Below, one piece after another: positions 30,253 to 40,619 of a stretch of DNA of 64,000 nucleotides (positions within the stretch are counted from its first letter, which is position 1; the number at the start of each line of letters is the position of its first letter). The notes beneath the pieces were generated by a model. That model saw only the letters and a list, made by a program, of their open reading frames with translations. It made no database searches and was not told the origin of the DNA. Both the position numbers and the translations under genes were made by a program. This stretch comes from Lelliottia sp. WAP21 (GTDB taxonomy: Bacteria > Pseudomonadota > Gammaproteobacteria > Enterobacterales > Enterobacteriaceae): contig NZ_JAIWPG020000006.1 in the NCBI RefSeq assembly GCF_020532665.2, positions 62,001 through 126,000 of the forward strand. Direction: 5' to 3'.

Positions 30253-31629
30253 TTACTCTTTCTCAAAGCTATTATTCAGAGACGTGGCGGCGAACCATTC
30301 TCCACTTTTCTTGATGGTGCGTTTTTGCGTCGCTAAATCCAGCTGAATAAAGCCGTAGCGATTTTTATAAGCATTACACCATGACCAGTTATCGATAAAT
30401 GTCCACATATGATAACCCAGGCAATGACTGCCTTCGGTTATGCCTTTGTGTACCCATTTAAGATGCTCAGCGATAAAATCAATACGGTACCGATCGTTAA
30501 TTTGCCCGTTTTCAATAAAGCGCTGTTCATTCTCAACACCCATGCCGTTTTCAGAAATAAAGCAGCGCGGGTTGCCGTAATTTTCACGAAGATTAACCAG
30601 AATATCGTAAATACCCGGCGCGTAAATTTCCCAACCGCGATACGGATTCATTTTGCGGCCAGGCATTTCATAGTTATCAAAGAACCACTCCGGCATAAAC
30701 GGAGCCTGAGGATTAACCGCACTGTCGCGACACTTCACGCGACGCGGCTGATAATAGTTAATGCCCAGCAGGTCAATGGTGCCTTCGGCGATCAGCGCGC
30801 TGTCGTTGGGTTCACAGGCCGGGAGCTGATCGTAGGAGCGCAGTAAGGCCACCAGATCGGCAGGATATTCACCGCGCAACACCGGGTCCAGGAAGCTGCG
30901 GTTAAACATCAGATCGGCGATGTGCGCCGCTTTCAGATCCGCCGGGTTCTGCGAACGCGGATAGGAGGGCGTCAGGTTCAACACAATACCAATTTCACCC
31001 GCGTAATGGCCCGCGCGGTAAGCGCGAACGGCCTGCGCGTGCGCCAGTACGGTGTGATACGCCACCGTTGCCGCACGACGGAAATCGACAACGTTAGGGT
31101 AATGGAAGTCGTACAGATAACCGCCTTCCACCGGCACAATGGGCTCATTGAACGTAAACCAGTGCAGGACGCGATCGCCAAACAGCTCAAAGCAGATCTG
31201 CGCGTAGCGGGCATAGGCCGCCACCACGTCGCGATTTTCCCAGCCGCCTATCTCCTGCATCGCCATGGGCATGTCGAAGTGGAACAGCGTGATAAACGGC
31301 GTGATGCCCTGCTCAAGCAGTTCGTCGAACACCTGATTGTAAAAGTCTACCGCCTGCGGATTCACTTCACCGATACCGTCGGGAATCAGGCGCGCCCAGC
31401 TAATCGACGTGCGAAAGCTGTTATGGTTCAGCTGCTTTAACAGCTGAATGTCCGATTTCCAGTGCTGGCAGAATGTCGAGGTATCCTGCGGACCGACACC
31501 CTCATGAAAACGGTTTGGCTCATTGGCATACCAACGATCCCAGGTGGTTTCGCCCGCTCTTTCGCCCTCGGTTTGCAGCGCGGAGCTGGCGCTTCCCCAC
31601 CAAAAGTTATCGGGAAATGAATATTTCAT
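30253..31629 (-). CDS. 6-phospho-beta-glucosidase, GH1 family
   Basis: The 458-aa cytoplasmic GH1 enzyme hydrolyses 6-phospho-beta-glucosides delivered by the adjacent PTS. N-terminal signature FPDNFWWGSASSALQTEG; acid/base E162 in TFNEP; nucleophile E360 in FISENGMG. Full family length. It lies between the IIC gene (17 bp upstream) and the IIA gene. Whether cellobiose or an aryl-beta-glucoside is the natural substrate cannot be decided from sequence. Confidence 0.93.
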   Translation of the reverse strand: MKYSFPDNFWWGSASSALQTEGERAGETTWDRWYANEPNRFHEGVGPQDTSTFCQHWKSDIQLLKQLNHNSFRTSISWARLIPDGIGEVNPQAVDFYNQVFDELLEQGITPFITLFHFDMPMAMQEIGGWENRDVVAAYARYAQICFELFGDRVLHWFTFNEPIVPVEGGYLYDFHYPNVVDFRRAATVAYHTVLAHAQAVRAYRAGHYAGEIGIVLNLTPSYPRSQNPADLKAAHIADLMFNRSFLDPVLRGEYPADLVALLRSYDQLPACEPNDSALIAEGTIDLLGINYYQPRRVKCRDSAVNPQAPFMPEWFFDNYEMPGRKMNPYRGWEIYAPGIYDILVNLRENYGNPRCFISENGMGVENEQRFIENGQINDRYRIDFIAEHLKWVHKGITEGSHCLGYHMWTFIDNWSWCNAYKNRYGFIQLDLATQKRTIKKSGEWFAATSLNNSFEKE

Positions 31630-31646
31630 GATGCTTCCTCTTTGAC

Positions 31647-32972
31647 TTAACGACTGGCGGTTTCAGCGACGCCGACGGTGGCCTGCGCTTTCTGTTCTTC
31701 AGTTTTCATCAAAGAACGTTCATAGGCACGCAGGAACGGCAGATACATCAACGCTGACATCACCATACAAATAACGCACATGACTACCGGGCTAAAGGCC
31801 CAGTTTGCCGCCCATGACGCCCCAATGGGTGCGGGTGTTGTCCACGGCGTAAGGGAAACCACCTGCGCCAGCCAGCCGAGTCGGGTGGCCGCATAAGCCA
31901 GGCACGCATTCACCAGCGGCACGAACACGAACGGGATAAACAGCATCGGGTTCATGATGATCGGCGCGCCAAACAGGATGGGTTCGTTGATGTTAAAGAA
32001 GCTGGGTACCACGCCCATTTTGCCGATGGTACGCAGATGGGTCACGCGGCTACGCAGCAGCAGGAAGGCCAGCGGCAGGGTGGAACCCACGCCGCCAATC
32101 AGCAGGTAGTGATCCCAGAAGCCTTGCAGATAAACGTGCGGCAACGCCGCGCCCGCCGCCAGAGCCGCCTGGTTTGCGGAGAGGTTTGCCATCCAGAACG
32201 GGTTCATAATGCCGGTCACAATCAGCGAGCCGTGGATACCCGCAAACCAGAAGATCTGGCACAGCAGCACGGAGAGCAGAATGGCTGGCAGGGAGTCTGA
32301 TGCGGAGACCAGCGGTTCCAGCAGGTGCATAATGGCCTGCGGGATAATCATGCCGGTTTGCGCTTCGATAAACAGGTTCAACGGATGCAGCGTACCGATC
32401 ACCACCATGACCGGGATCAAGATTTCAAACGAGCGCGCCACGCCTGTCGGCACCTCTTTGGGCAAACGGATCGTAACCTTGTTCTCCTTGAGCCATGCGT
32501 ATACACGGGTGGAGTAAATGGCGGTAATCAGCGCGGTAAAAATCCCCTGGCCCGATAAGTACTGGGTAGAGATTTTGCCGTCGGCATACGGTGCCGCTAC
32601 CAGCAGAAATGCCATAAACGCCAGCAGGCCGGACATCACCGGATCGAGGTTAAACTGGCGGCCCAGGCTTGCCCCAATGCCCACCGAGATAAAGAACGTC
32701 ATCACGCCCATACTGAGGTTAAACGGCAGCATCAGCTGTTCGCGGTAGGTCTGGGAGAAATCCAGCCAGCCGCGGGCAAAACTGTTGGTGGTATCCGCCG
32801 AGAACGGCGGGAAGATGAAGACCAGCATAAACGAGCCGATAATCATGAACGGCAGTGCTGCGGTAAAGCCGTCACGAATCGCAATCACGTACTTTTGCTG
32901 CCCGAGCTTTGCCGCCAGCGGGGTAATGGACTGCTCAATAACAGCAACCATGGATTGGTATAACGAACTCAT
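31647..32972 (-). CDS. PTS IIC permease, lactose/cellobiose family
   Basis: The 441-aa membrane permease (PTS_EIIC, CelB/ChbC type) starts MSSLYQSMVAVIEQSITPLAAKLG. It has about ten helices and the NINEPILFGAPIIMNPML sugar-site motif near residue 335. It translocates and presents a beta-glucoside for phosphorylation by IIB. The IIB gene precedes it by 12 bp, and the GH1 gene follows by 17 bp. Confidence 0.92.
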   Translation of the reverse strand: MSSLYQSMVAVIEQSITPLAAKLGQQKYVIAIRDGFTAALPFMIIGSFMLVFIFPPFSADTTNSFARGWLDFSQTYREQLMLPFNLSMGVMTFFISVGIGASLGRQFNLDPVMSGLLAFMAFLLVAAPYADGKISTQYLSGQGIFTALITAIYSTRVYAWLKENKVTIRLPKEVPTGVARSFEILIPVMVVIGTLHPLNLFIEAQTGMIIPQAIMHLLEPLVSASDSLPAILLSVLLCQIFWFAGIHGSLIVTGIMNPFWMANLSANQAALAAGAALPHVYLQGFWDHYLLIGGVGSTLPLAFLLLRSRVTHLRTIGKMGVVPSFFNINEPILFGAPIIMNPMLFIPFVFVPLVNACLAYAATRLGWLAQVVSLTPWTTPAPIGASWAANWAFSPVVMCVICMVMSALMYLPFLRAYERSLMKTEEQKAQATVGVAETASR

Positions 32973-32984
32973 GAGAACACCTTC

Positions 32985-33299
32985 TTAGTGTGCCGCTTCG
33001 ATAAGCGACAGAGCGTAGTCCAGCACCTTATCGCCGCGCTGCATCCCGTAGTCCATCATGTCGATGGCCTGAACCGGAATACCCTGCGTGGCAGCCTTGT
33101 CTGCGAGTGTTTTTAACATGTATTTAACTTGCGGTCCGAGAAGCACGACCTGATAGTGCGGAAACTGCGTATCAAATTCGGATACGCCGTACGCATCAAT
33201 CTTCACCGGAAGACCACGTTCTTCCGCCGCGTCGACCATTTTCCTCACCAAAAGGCTGGTGGACATCCCGGCAGAGCAGCACAGCATAATCTTGAACAT
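32985..33299 (-). CDS. PTS IIB component, lactose/cellobiose family
   Basis: The 104-aa protein MFKIMLCCSAGMSTSLLVRKM has the P-loop-like IIB active site, with phosphocysteine C8 in LCCSAGMSTS. It is the first gene of the operon. The ATG at 33299 follows GAGGA; an in-frame TTG two codons upstream is less likely. The divergent LacI regulator and its operators lie upstream. Confidence 0.92.
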   Translation of the reverse strand: MFKIMLCCSAGMSTSLLVRKMVDAAEERGLPVKIDAYGVSEFDTQFPHYQVVLLGPQVKYMLKTLADKAATQGIPVQAIDMMDYGMQRGDKVLDYALSLIEAAH

Positions 33300-33354
33300 C
33301 GACAACCATCCTCTAAATGTAAATAGTTATTGCGGAGATGATTGGACATCATAC

Positions 33355-33368
33355 GGAAACCGGTTTCC
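33355..33368. promoter_or_regulatory. LacI-type operator 1 before the beta-glucoside operon
   Basis: GGAAACC-GGTTTCC is a perfect 14-bp palindrome 56 bp upstream of the IIB start. Its central CG and symmetrical arms are typical of LacI/GalR operators. It is probably bound by the divergent regulator at 33593. Confidence 0.75.
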
Positions 33369-33473
33369 ATTTATAAAAGACAGAAGTGTGACAACTATCA
33401 AAATCCATTACTTACAAGGCTAATTATCAGGATGGCGATCACATTATTTGGCGCTTTTTACATCAAAATGAGT

Positions 33474-33509
33474 GGAAACGGAAAATCGGTTTCCATGGAA
33501 AACGGAAAC
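33474..33509. promoter_or_regulatory. Second operator cluster near the LacI gene
   Basis: Four GGAAA half-sites sit within 36 bp: GGAAACGG (33474), GGAAAATCGGTTTCC (33480-33494, an imperfect dyad), GGAAAACGG (about 33498) and GGAAACGG (about 33503). They share the half-site of the perfect palindrome 120 bp away. This layout would allow looping repression of both divergent promoters. Confidence 0.6.
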
Positions 33510-33592
33510 GGATATACTCCTGATTGGCTATAATGTGAGCCGCAGGGGTAATGGAATTTGCAGGGACCGGTGGTGCCTGTCAGGGGAGAGAG

Positions 33593-34543
33593 ATGTCTAC
33601 AATCAACGATGTATCACGTCTGGCCGGGGTGTCCAAAGCCACGGTATCACGGGTGTTGAGTGGGTCGCGCGGTGTAAAGGAAGCCAGCCGTCAGGCCGTT
33701 TTAAAAGCGGTTGATGAGCTGAACTATCGGCCCAACGTTATTGCACAGTCGCTGCTGAGCCAGTCCACCGGCTGCATCGGGGTGATTTGCGCGCAGGATA
33801 ATATTAACCAGACCACCGGTTACCTCTATGCGCTGGAAAAACATCTCAGCCAGCATCAAAAGCATCTGTTGCTTCGCTTTGCCAATACCAAAGCCGAGGT
33901 CATGAATGCCCTTGATGAACTCTCCTGCGGACTCTGTGATGACATCCTGATTATCGGCGCGCGTTTCCCGCTGAATATTGAACAGGATAACGTCATTCTG
34001 GTGGATTGCATGGAGTCGGATAATGCCAACAGTATCCAGTATGACCATGCTTTTGCAGCGGAAACCGCCTGTAACTTCCTGACCAGTCAGGGGCGCCGCC
34101 AGATTGCGTTAATTCACCCGCAGGGCAGCGGCTTTGCCGATCAGGTTCTGCTGGGTTATAAACATGCGCTCGAAAAAAATTTCCTGCCTTTTAACCGCAA
34201 CCTGGTCTTTATGGACGCCACGTCGTCCTCGGTTGCCCTGCAGGAACTGCTCAATAACGCGAGCACGCTGAACTTCAACGCGCTCCTGGTGGCGGATGAA
34301 CAGGAAGCACAGCGCGTGATCCCGCAACTGCAGGCGTTTAATAAATCGGTTCCGGAGGACATCATGGTGTTCAGCCTGGCCGGTTCGTTACATTTGCCGG
34401 GAATACCGGTGATTCCGGCCATTGAATACTCGATGGATGCCATGGCGGCGCGGATTGTCAGCTGGCTAAATGAAAAAACGCAGATGCTGGGCGCGTATGT
34501 TTTGCGCGGGGATCTCATTATTCCGGATGTGCGTAAGCGATAA
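33593..34543 (+). CDS. LacI-family regulator of the beta-glucoside PTS operon
   Basis: The 316-aa repressor has the LacI helix-turn-helix at residues 3-25 (TINDVSRLAGVSKATVSRVLSG), the hinge ELNYRPNVIAQSL and a periplasmic-binding-protein-like effector domain (about 60-316). The ATG at 33593 follows GGGGAGAG and was preferred to ATG 33551. It is divergent from the PTS operon with matching palindromic operators in between, so local control is a strong inference. The inducer is unknown. Confidence 0.9.
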   Translation: MSTINDVSRLAGVSKATVSRVLSGSRGVKEASRQAVLKAVDELNYRPNVIAQSLLSQSTGCIGVICAQDNINQTTGYLYALEKHLSQHQKHLLLRFANTKAEVMNALDELSCGLCDDILIIGARFPLNIEQDNVILVDCMESDNANSIQYDHAFAAETACNFLTSQGRRQIALIHPQGSGFADQVLLGYKHALEKNFLPFNRNLVFMDATSSSVALQELLNNASTLNFNALLVADEQEAQRVIPQLQAFNKSVPEDIMVFSLAGSLHLPGIPVIPAIEYSMDAMAARIVSWLNEKTQMLGAYVLRGDLIIPDVRKR

Positions 34544-34550
34544 ACAAAGA

Positions 34551-34572
34551 GCGTGAAGCGCGGGCTTCACGC
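34551..34572 (+). terminator. Bidirectional hairpin between lacI-type gene and yicS
   Basis: GCGTGAAGC pairs with GCTTCACGC around a GCGG loop, directly after the regulator stop and directly before the convergent yicS stop at 34573. The + side is followed by TTAATAAT. It can serve both converging genes. Confidence 0.7.
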
Positions 34573-34869
34573 TTAATAATCCTCCATACAGTCAACCTTT
34601 CCCACGGCCTCCCAGTAGTTATCCAGGTTATCGCGTTCCATCGCCAGGACAGCATTTTTAATCAGCAATTGGTTCGCCTCTGATGACATAATCATGGCCC
34701 GCCATGCTTTATCAGACTGCTTACTCTGTGGTGAACACACTTTTTTCACATCCTTCATGATCATCTCTCTCATTTTTGCCTCTTTGGCCGGATCGATCTT
34801 CTCCTCTGCATGAACGAACGCCGCGAAGAGCAGACAAACAATGAGACAAAACAGATGTGCAGCTTTCAT
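34573..34869 (-). CDS. yicS: YicS, small secreted protein
   Basis: The 98-aa protein has a signal peptide (MKAAHLFCLIVCLLFAAFVHA) and a short mature domain with two cysteines. DVKKVCSPQSKQSD, NAVLAMERDNLDNYWEAVGKVDC and a C-terminal EDY resemble the E. coli YicS pattern. It is probably periplasmic with one disulfide. Function is not established. ATG 34869 was chosen since it gives a clean signal peptide; a longer reading to 34992 lacks support. Confidence 0.78.
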   Translation of the reverse strand: MKAAHLFCLIVCLLFAAFVHAEEKIDPAKEAKMREMIMKDVKKVCSPQSKQSDKAWRAMIMSSEANQLLIKNAVLAMERDNLDNYWEAVGKVDCMEDY

Positions 34870-35162
34870 AGAACCCCCGAAAAAAACACGCGTTGCTCCC
34901 TGAAATATATAGTTACATTCACCGTTCTGGTTCAAGCCGAAAGTATGATTTTTCACGCGCATCGGTATGAGACCTCTTAAGCGTAGCCGCACTTTTTAGT
35001 AAAGATGATGACCCGGTAAAAAAATGTTTCTGTGCCGTGGTCGATGATGCCCTGTTTGGGTTTAGTGTCTGTATCGACGGGATTTTATGACAGAAAATAA
35101 GACGTGTTGGTGGCGATAAAGCTATGCGATAGTGTGGGAGCGATAACCAAAAGGAGCACCCT

Positions 35163-35582
35163 ATGCAGCTGAACATTACCCATCAGGTCACCCCTCAGGA
35201 TAAAGAAGAATTGCTGGCGGGCCTGCGTGCCTATAACGCGCAGTTTCTGGATTTAGCCAACTTTGGTGGCGACATTGCTGTTTATGCACGCGATGAGAAA
35301 GGCGTCCTGCTCGGAGGATTAATCGGGACGCGCAAAGGCGATTGGTTGAATATCGATTTTCTGTGGGTCAGCGAAGGCGCGCGGGGTTCCGGGTTGGGCA
35401 GCCAGGTGATTAGCGCCGCAGAAGAAGAGGCCCGGCGCCAGGGTTGCCGTCATGCGCTGGTGGACACAGCCAGCTTTCAGGCGCGCCCGTTTTACGAGAA
35501 ACAGGGATATGCGCTGCAATTGTCCTTACAGGACTATCCACATGAAGGCATGCAGCGTCACTATTTGTCTAAACGACTCTGA
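35163..35582 (+). CDS. GNAT-family N-acetyltransferase
   Basis: The 139-aa GNAT protein has the acetyl-CoA loop [23 protein letters not shown], with R-G-S-G-L-G as the pyrophosphate-binding turn, and [19 protein letters not shown] as the C-terminal half. The acceptor is unknown. A strong AAAGGAG ribosome-binding site precedes the ATG. It converges on, and overlaps by 22 bp, the TetR-type gene. Confidence 0.85.
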   Translation: MQLNITHQVTPQDKEELLAGLRAYNAQFLDLANFGGDIAVYARDEKGVLLGGLIGTRKGDWLNIDFLWVSEGARGSGLGSQVISAAEEEARRQGCRHALVDTASFQARPFYEKQGYALQLSLQDYPHEGMQRHYLSKRL

Positions 35583-36226
35583 CCGCCTAAACCCGCGCCG
35601 ATGACCGCCAGAGCATGTTTGACAATGATTTCAGGCGAGAGCGCATTCAGCCTCTCGTCATTGCGCATCCGCGAGAAAGGCACCAGTACCAGGCTCAGCA
35701 GGGTGGTGAACAGCAGCTCAGGCGCAAGGTCCCGGTTCAGTTCCCCCTCCTGCTGCCAGCGTTTGACCGTGGCCAGCGTTGCCTGATATTTCTCATCCCC
35801 AAACCGTGCATGCAGGTGCGTGCGCAGGACAGGCATTTCACCAATCACCTCTTGCATCCACAGTGGCGCAAACCAGTGATGCTGTTCTGCCAGTTCGGCC
35901 AGCACGGTAACCATCTGCGTCAATGCCTTAACCGGAGAATCAGCATGTTTGACGAAAATGGTGCCAATTTTGCTGCGTAATGGCAGAAAACGCTCCTCGA
36001 TCATGGCATCAAGCAGCTGCTCTCTGGAATTGAAATAGTAATGCAGCATCGCAGGCGTCACGCCCGCCTCTTTGGCGATGGCATTCAGCGAAGTATTGGC
36101 GATCCCCTGACGGGAAAAGAGGTTTAGGGCGATATCCAGAAGCTGTTCGCGGCTCGCGGTTGCCCGCTTTCCCCCGCGTGGACGACCTGGACGGCGTGGT
36201 TCAGAATTATCTCTTAGTGCTGACAT
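35561..36226 (-). CDS. TetR/AcrR-family repressor
   Basis: The 221-aa regulator has an N-terminal basic tail ([11 protein letters not shown]), a TetR helix-turn-helix (about 26-70, with [21 protein letters not shown]) and an all-helical ligand domain. It is divergent from the efflux gene at 36305 with a 23-bp palindrome between them, so it very likely represses that pump and itself. The inducer is unknown. Its 3' end overlaps the neighbouring acetyltransferase gene. Confidence 0.88.
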   Translation of the reverse strand: MSALRDNSEPRRPGRPRGGKRATASREQLLDIALNLFSRQGIANTSLNAIAKEAGVTPAMLHYYFNSREQLLDAMIEERFLPLRSKIGTIFVKHADSPVKALTQMVTVLAELAEQHHWFAPLWMQEVIGEMPVLRTHLHARFGDEKYQATLATVKRWQQEGELNRDLAPELLFTTLLSLVLVPFSRMRNDERLNALSPEIIVKHALAVIGAGLGGQSRLDK

Positions 36227-36257
36227 GCTATCGGGATCCCTTGATCTTACGCATCAC

Positions 36258-36280
36258 TTAGATAAATATTAATTATCTAA
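36258..36280. promoter_or_regulatory. Palindromic operator between TetR and MFS genes
   Basis: TTAGATAA (36258-36265) and TTATCTAA (36273-36280) form an 8-bp inverted repeat with a 7-bp spacer, followed by TTAATTAATTA. It lies 25 bp before the MFS start and 32 bp from the TetR start, overlapping both promoters. Confidence 0.78.
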
Positions 36281-37846
<1,566 letters not shown>

Positions 37847-37947
37847 TCACATATATCTTTTTCGTCTGGTTAGTTCTTTTTCGTTTTTTCGCGTAGCGCT
37901 TCGTTGCCGATATAGTCATGAAAACGTTTATGAAAAGGACAGGGCGG

Positions 37948-38748
37948 ATGAAATATCGAATCGGCGTATTACTGATTGCAGGCCTGCTGCTGGCGGGCTG
38001 CGATCGGGACGGCAACGATGCCAAACACATTAAAGTTGGCGTAATCAATGGCGCTGAGCAGGACGTGGCGGAGGTGGCCAAAAAAGTCGCCAAAGAGAAG
38101 TTCGGTCTCGACGTTGAACTGGTCGGTTTCAGTGGCTCCCTGTTGCCAAACGACGCGACCGATCACGGCGAGCTGGATGCAAACGTCTTCCAGCACCGTC
38201 CTTTCCTTGCCGAAGACAATAAAGCCCATGATTACAAACTGGTGGCGGTAGCGAACACCTTTGTCTTCCCGATGGCAGGCTATTCCCGCAAGATTAAATC
38301 CGTGTCCGACCTGAAAGAGGGGGCGACGGTTGCCATCCCGAATGACCCGACCAATCTGGGCCGGGCGTTACTGCTGTTACAAAAAGAGAAGCTGATTAGC
38401 CTGAAGCCCGACGTGGGTCTGCTTCCCACGGCGCTGGATATTACCGCCAATCCGCATCACCTGAAGATTATGGAGCTGGAAGGCGCGCAACTGCCGCGCG
38501 TGCTCGACGATCCTAAGGTCGATGTGGCTATAATTAGTACCACCTATCTTCAGCAAACGGGCCTGTCACCGGTTCATGACAGCGTCTTTATCGAAGATAA
38601 AAACTCGCCTTACGTAAACATTATTGTGACGCGGGAGGAAAATAAAGACGCTGAAAACGTGAAGGAATTCATTCAGTCCTATCAGTCACCGGAAGTGGCG
38701 AAAGCAGCCGAGAAAATCTTTAACGGCGGCGCGGTGCCGGGCTGGTAA
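37948..38748 (+). CDS. nlpA: NlpA lipoprotein (MetQ-like)
   Basis: The 266-aa lipoprotein has a type II signal peptide with lipobox LLAGC (Cys about 18 from the chosen ATG). The +2 residue is Asp, the Lol-avoidance signal that retains NlpA in the inner membrane. The mature part (KHIKVGVINGAEQDVAEVAKKVAKEK... ending FNGGAVPGW) is a NlpA/MetQ-type substrate-binding fold. NlpA acts as a secondary methionine-binding protein in E. coli. An upstream ATG at 37918 is an alternative start. It is monocistronic. Confidence 0.92.
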   Translation: MKYRIGVLLIAGLLLAGCDRDGNDAKHIKVGVINGAEQDVAEVAKKVAKEKFGLDVELVGFSGSLLPNDATDHGELDANVFQHRPFLAEDNKAHDYKLVAVANTFVFPMAGYSRKIKSVSDLKEGATVAIPNDPTNLGRALLLLQKEKLISLKPDVGLLPTALDITANPHHLKIMELEGAQLPRVLDDPKVDVAIISTTYLQQTGLSPVHDSVFIEDKNSPYVNIIVTREENKDAENVKEFIQSYQSPEVAKAAEKIFNGGAVPGW

Positions 38749-38844
38749 ACGTTGGCCCGATTTCATCGATCATTGCCCAAATGACCACATCGTAAAGAGA
38801 AGACCGGGGTTATTCTTGAGTCATACCCGACTGGAGGAGTGACC

Positions 38845-39624
38845 ATGAACATTACCCAAATTCGCAATGCGACCCAGATTATTAGCTATGCAGGAAAACG
38901 TTTTCTGATTGACCCGATGCTGTCGCCTAAAGGTGCGTGGCCGGGTTTCCCGGGAACGGCGCATGCTGACAGACGCAATCCGATGGTCGATCTCCCTTTC
39001 GGGGTCGATAAAATTGTCGATGTTGATGCAGTTATTGTGACCCATACTCATGAGGATCACTGGGACCAGGCGGCGATTGACCTGATTGGCAAAGATAAGC
39101 CTGTTTTCGTTCAAAATGACAGTGATGCTGCTCTCCTGCGTTCGCAAGGTTTTACCCGGGTGACGATCATGACGGATGATCTCACCTTTGGTGATATCCG
39201 CATAAGCAAAACCCACGGGGGGCAACACGGCACCGATCGCGCATATGCGGTTCCGGCGCTGGCGGAGCTACTGGGCGAAGCCTGTGGCGTAGTCTTGCGA
39301 CATCCGGACGAAAAAACGCTGGCCATCGTGGGTGACACGGTCTGGCGTAAAGCGGTGGCGGATGAACTGCAGGCCATCCAGCCTGACGTTGTGGTCCTTA
39401 ATACCGGCTATGCACACGTGATTGGCTTTGGGCCTATCATCATGGGACAGGAAGATGTGCTAAACGTCCATTTTCTGCTGCCAGAGGCCACGATTGTTGC
39501 CACACACATGGAAGCGGTTAATCACTGTCTGCTCACCCGGCGTGCCCTTCGTGACTATGTCGACGCTAACCAGATAAGTGATAAAGTCGCTATTCCATTA
39601 GACGGTGAAACCGTTCACCTTTAA
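38845..39624 (+). CDS. Metallo-beta-lactamase-fold hydrolase (UlaG-like)
   Basis: The 259-aa protein has the metal motif THTHEDHWD (H67, H69, D71, H72), further ligands in KTHGGQHG and VGDTVW, and a late VATHMEAVNH histidine. This is the COG2220 layout of metal-dependent hydrolases that act on lactones, phosphodiesters or similar small molecules. The substrate is unknown. ATG 38845 follows GGAGGAG; a GTG two codons earlier is also in frame. A GlxA-type regulator starts 24 bp downstream and is probably co-transcribed. Confidence 0.85.
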   Translation: MNITQIRNATQIISYAGKRFLIDPMLSPKGAWPGFPGTAHADRRNPMVDLPFGVDKIVDVDAVIVTHTHEDHWDQAAIDLIGKDKPVFVQNDSDAALLRSQGFTRVTIMTDDLTFGDIRISKTHGGQHGTDRAYAVPALAELLGEACGVVLRHPDEKTLAIVGDTVWRKAVADELQAIQPDVVVLNTGYAHVIGFGPIIMGQEDVLNVHFLLPEATIVATHMEAVNHCLLTRRALRDYVDANQISDKVAIPLDGETVHL

Positions 39625-39648
39625 TCCTCTCAAGGGAAGGGAGATCAG

Positions 39649-40605
39649 ATGAAGCTGACGAACGTCGCCATTGTCGCGGTAGACGGATTTAGTCCGTTTC
39701 ACTACTCCGTTCCCTGCATTCTTTTTGGTGAAACGGTCGCCGAAAAAAAGCGCTTTAATGTGCTGATATGCGCCGAAAAGCCCGGAATAATGACCTCTCA
39801 TGACGGATTCTCCCTGCACGCGACACAGGACTTTTCTGCCCTCGCGCAGGCCGATATTGTCGTGGTGCCCTACTGGCAGCATGTGCTGGAACGCCCACCC
39901 CAAATCCTGCTGGATAGCCTGAACCAGGCCCGGCAAAACGGTGCAGAGATTGTCGGGCTATGCCTGGGGGCCTTTGTGTTGGGCTATGCTGGCCTGCTGG
40001 AGGGGAAACGCGCGGCGACGCACTGGGAATTTGAGCGCCCGTTCCAGTCGCTGTTCCCAAACGTTCAGCTGGATATCAACGCCCTCTACGTAGATGACGA
40101 TCGCCTGATCACCTCTGCGGGCACTGCGGCGGCGCTCGATTGTTGTCTGTACATTATTCGCCAGCGTTTTGGCAGCGTGGTAGCGAACCAGATTGCCCGC
40201 CGAATGATTGTTCCTCCGCACCGCGAAGGTGGGCAGGCGCAATTTATTGCGCAGCCGGTTCCGGAAAACACCCGCGATGCGCGAATAAACCGCCTGATTG
40301 ATTATCTGCAACGCCATATTCATGAGCCGCATAATCTGGACTCGCTGGCAGCGGTGGTCTCAATGAGCCGTCGCGCCCTGACCCGCCACTTTGTGAAAGC
40401 GACAGGAATGACCGTAGCCGATTGGCTCACCGCTGAACGCCTGCGCCGCAGCCAGATCCTGCTGGAAGCAGGTAGCCTGCCCATTGAGAACGTGGCCGAA
40501 CAGGTGGGCTTTGCCTCGGCGGTGACCTACCGGCAGCAGTTCAAATCGCGTTTCGGCGTCAGCCCCGCCGAGTGGCGAAAGACGTTTCGCAACGCCTCAT
40601 CCTGA
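39649..40605 (+). CDS. GlxA-family transcriptional regulator (DJ-1/PfpI plus AraC)
   Basis: The 318-aa regulator has an N-terminal DJ-1/PfpI-like domain (1-190, nucleophile-elbow C105 in VGLCLGAFVLG) and a C-terminal AraC double helix-turn-helix (about 215-315, LDSLAAVVSMSRRALTRHF and ENVAEQVGFASAVTYRQQF). It likely senses a small molecule through the first domain. Short spacing to the metallo-hydrolase suggests they form one unit and that the hydrolase acts on, or makes, the signal. Confidence 0.88.
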   Translation: MKLTNVAIVAVDGFSPFHYSVPCILFGETVAEKKRFNVLICAEKPGIMTSHDGFSLHATQDFSALAQADIVVVPYWQHVLERPPQILLDSLNQARQNGAEIVGLCLGAFVLGYAGLLEGKRAATHWEFERPFQSLFPNVQLDINALYVDDDRLITSAGTAAALDCCLYIIRQRFGSVVANQIARRMIVPPHREGGQAQFIAQPVPENTRDARINRLIDYLQRHIHEPHNLDSLAAVVSMSRRALTRHFVKATGMTVADWLTAERLRRSQILLEAGSLPIENVAEQVGFASAVTYRQQFKSRFGVSPAEWRKTFRNASS

Positions 40606-40619
40606 AGGGAATGAAGGGT

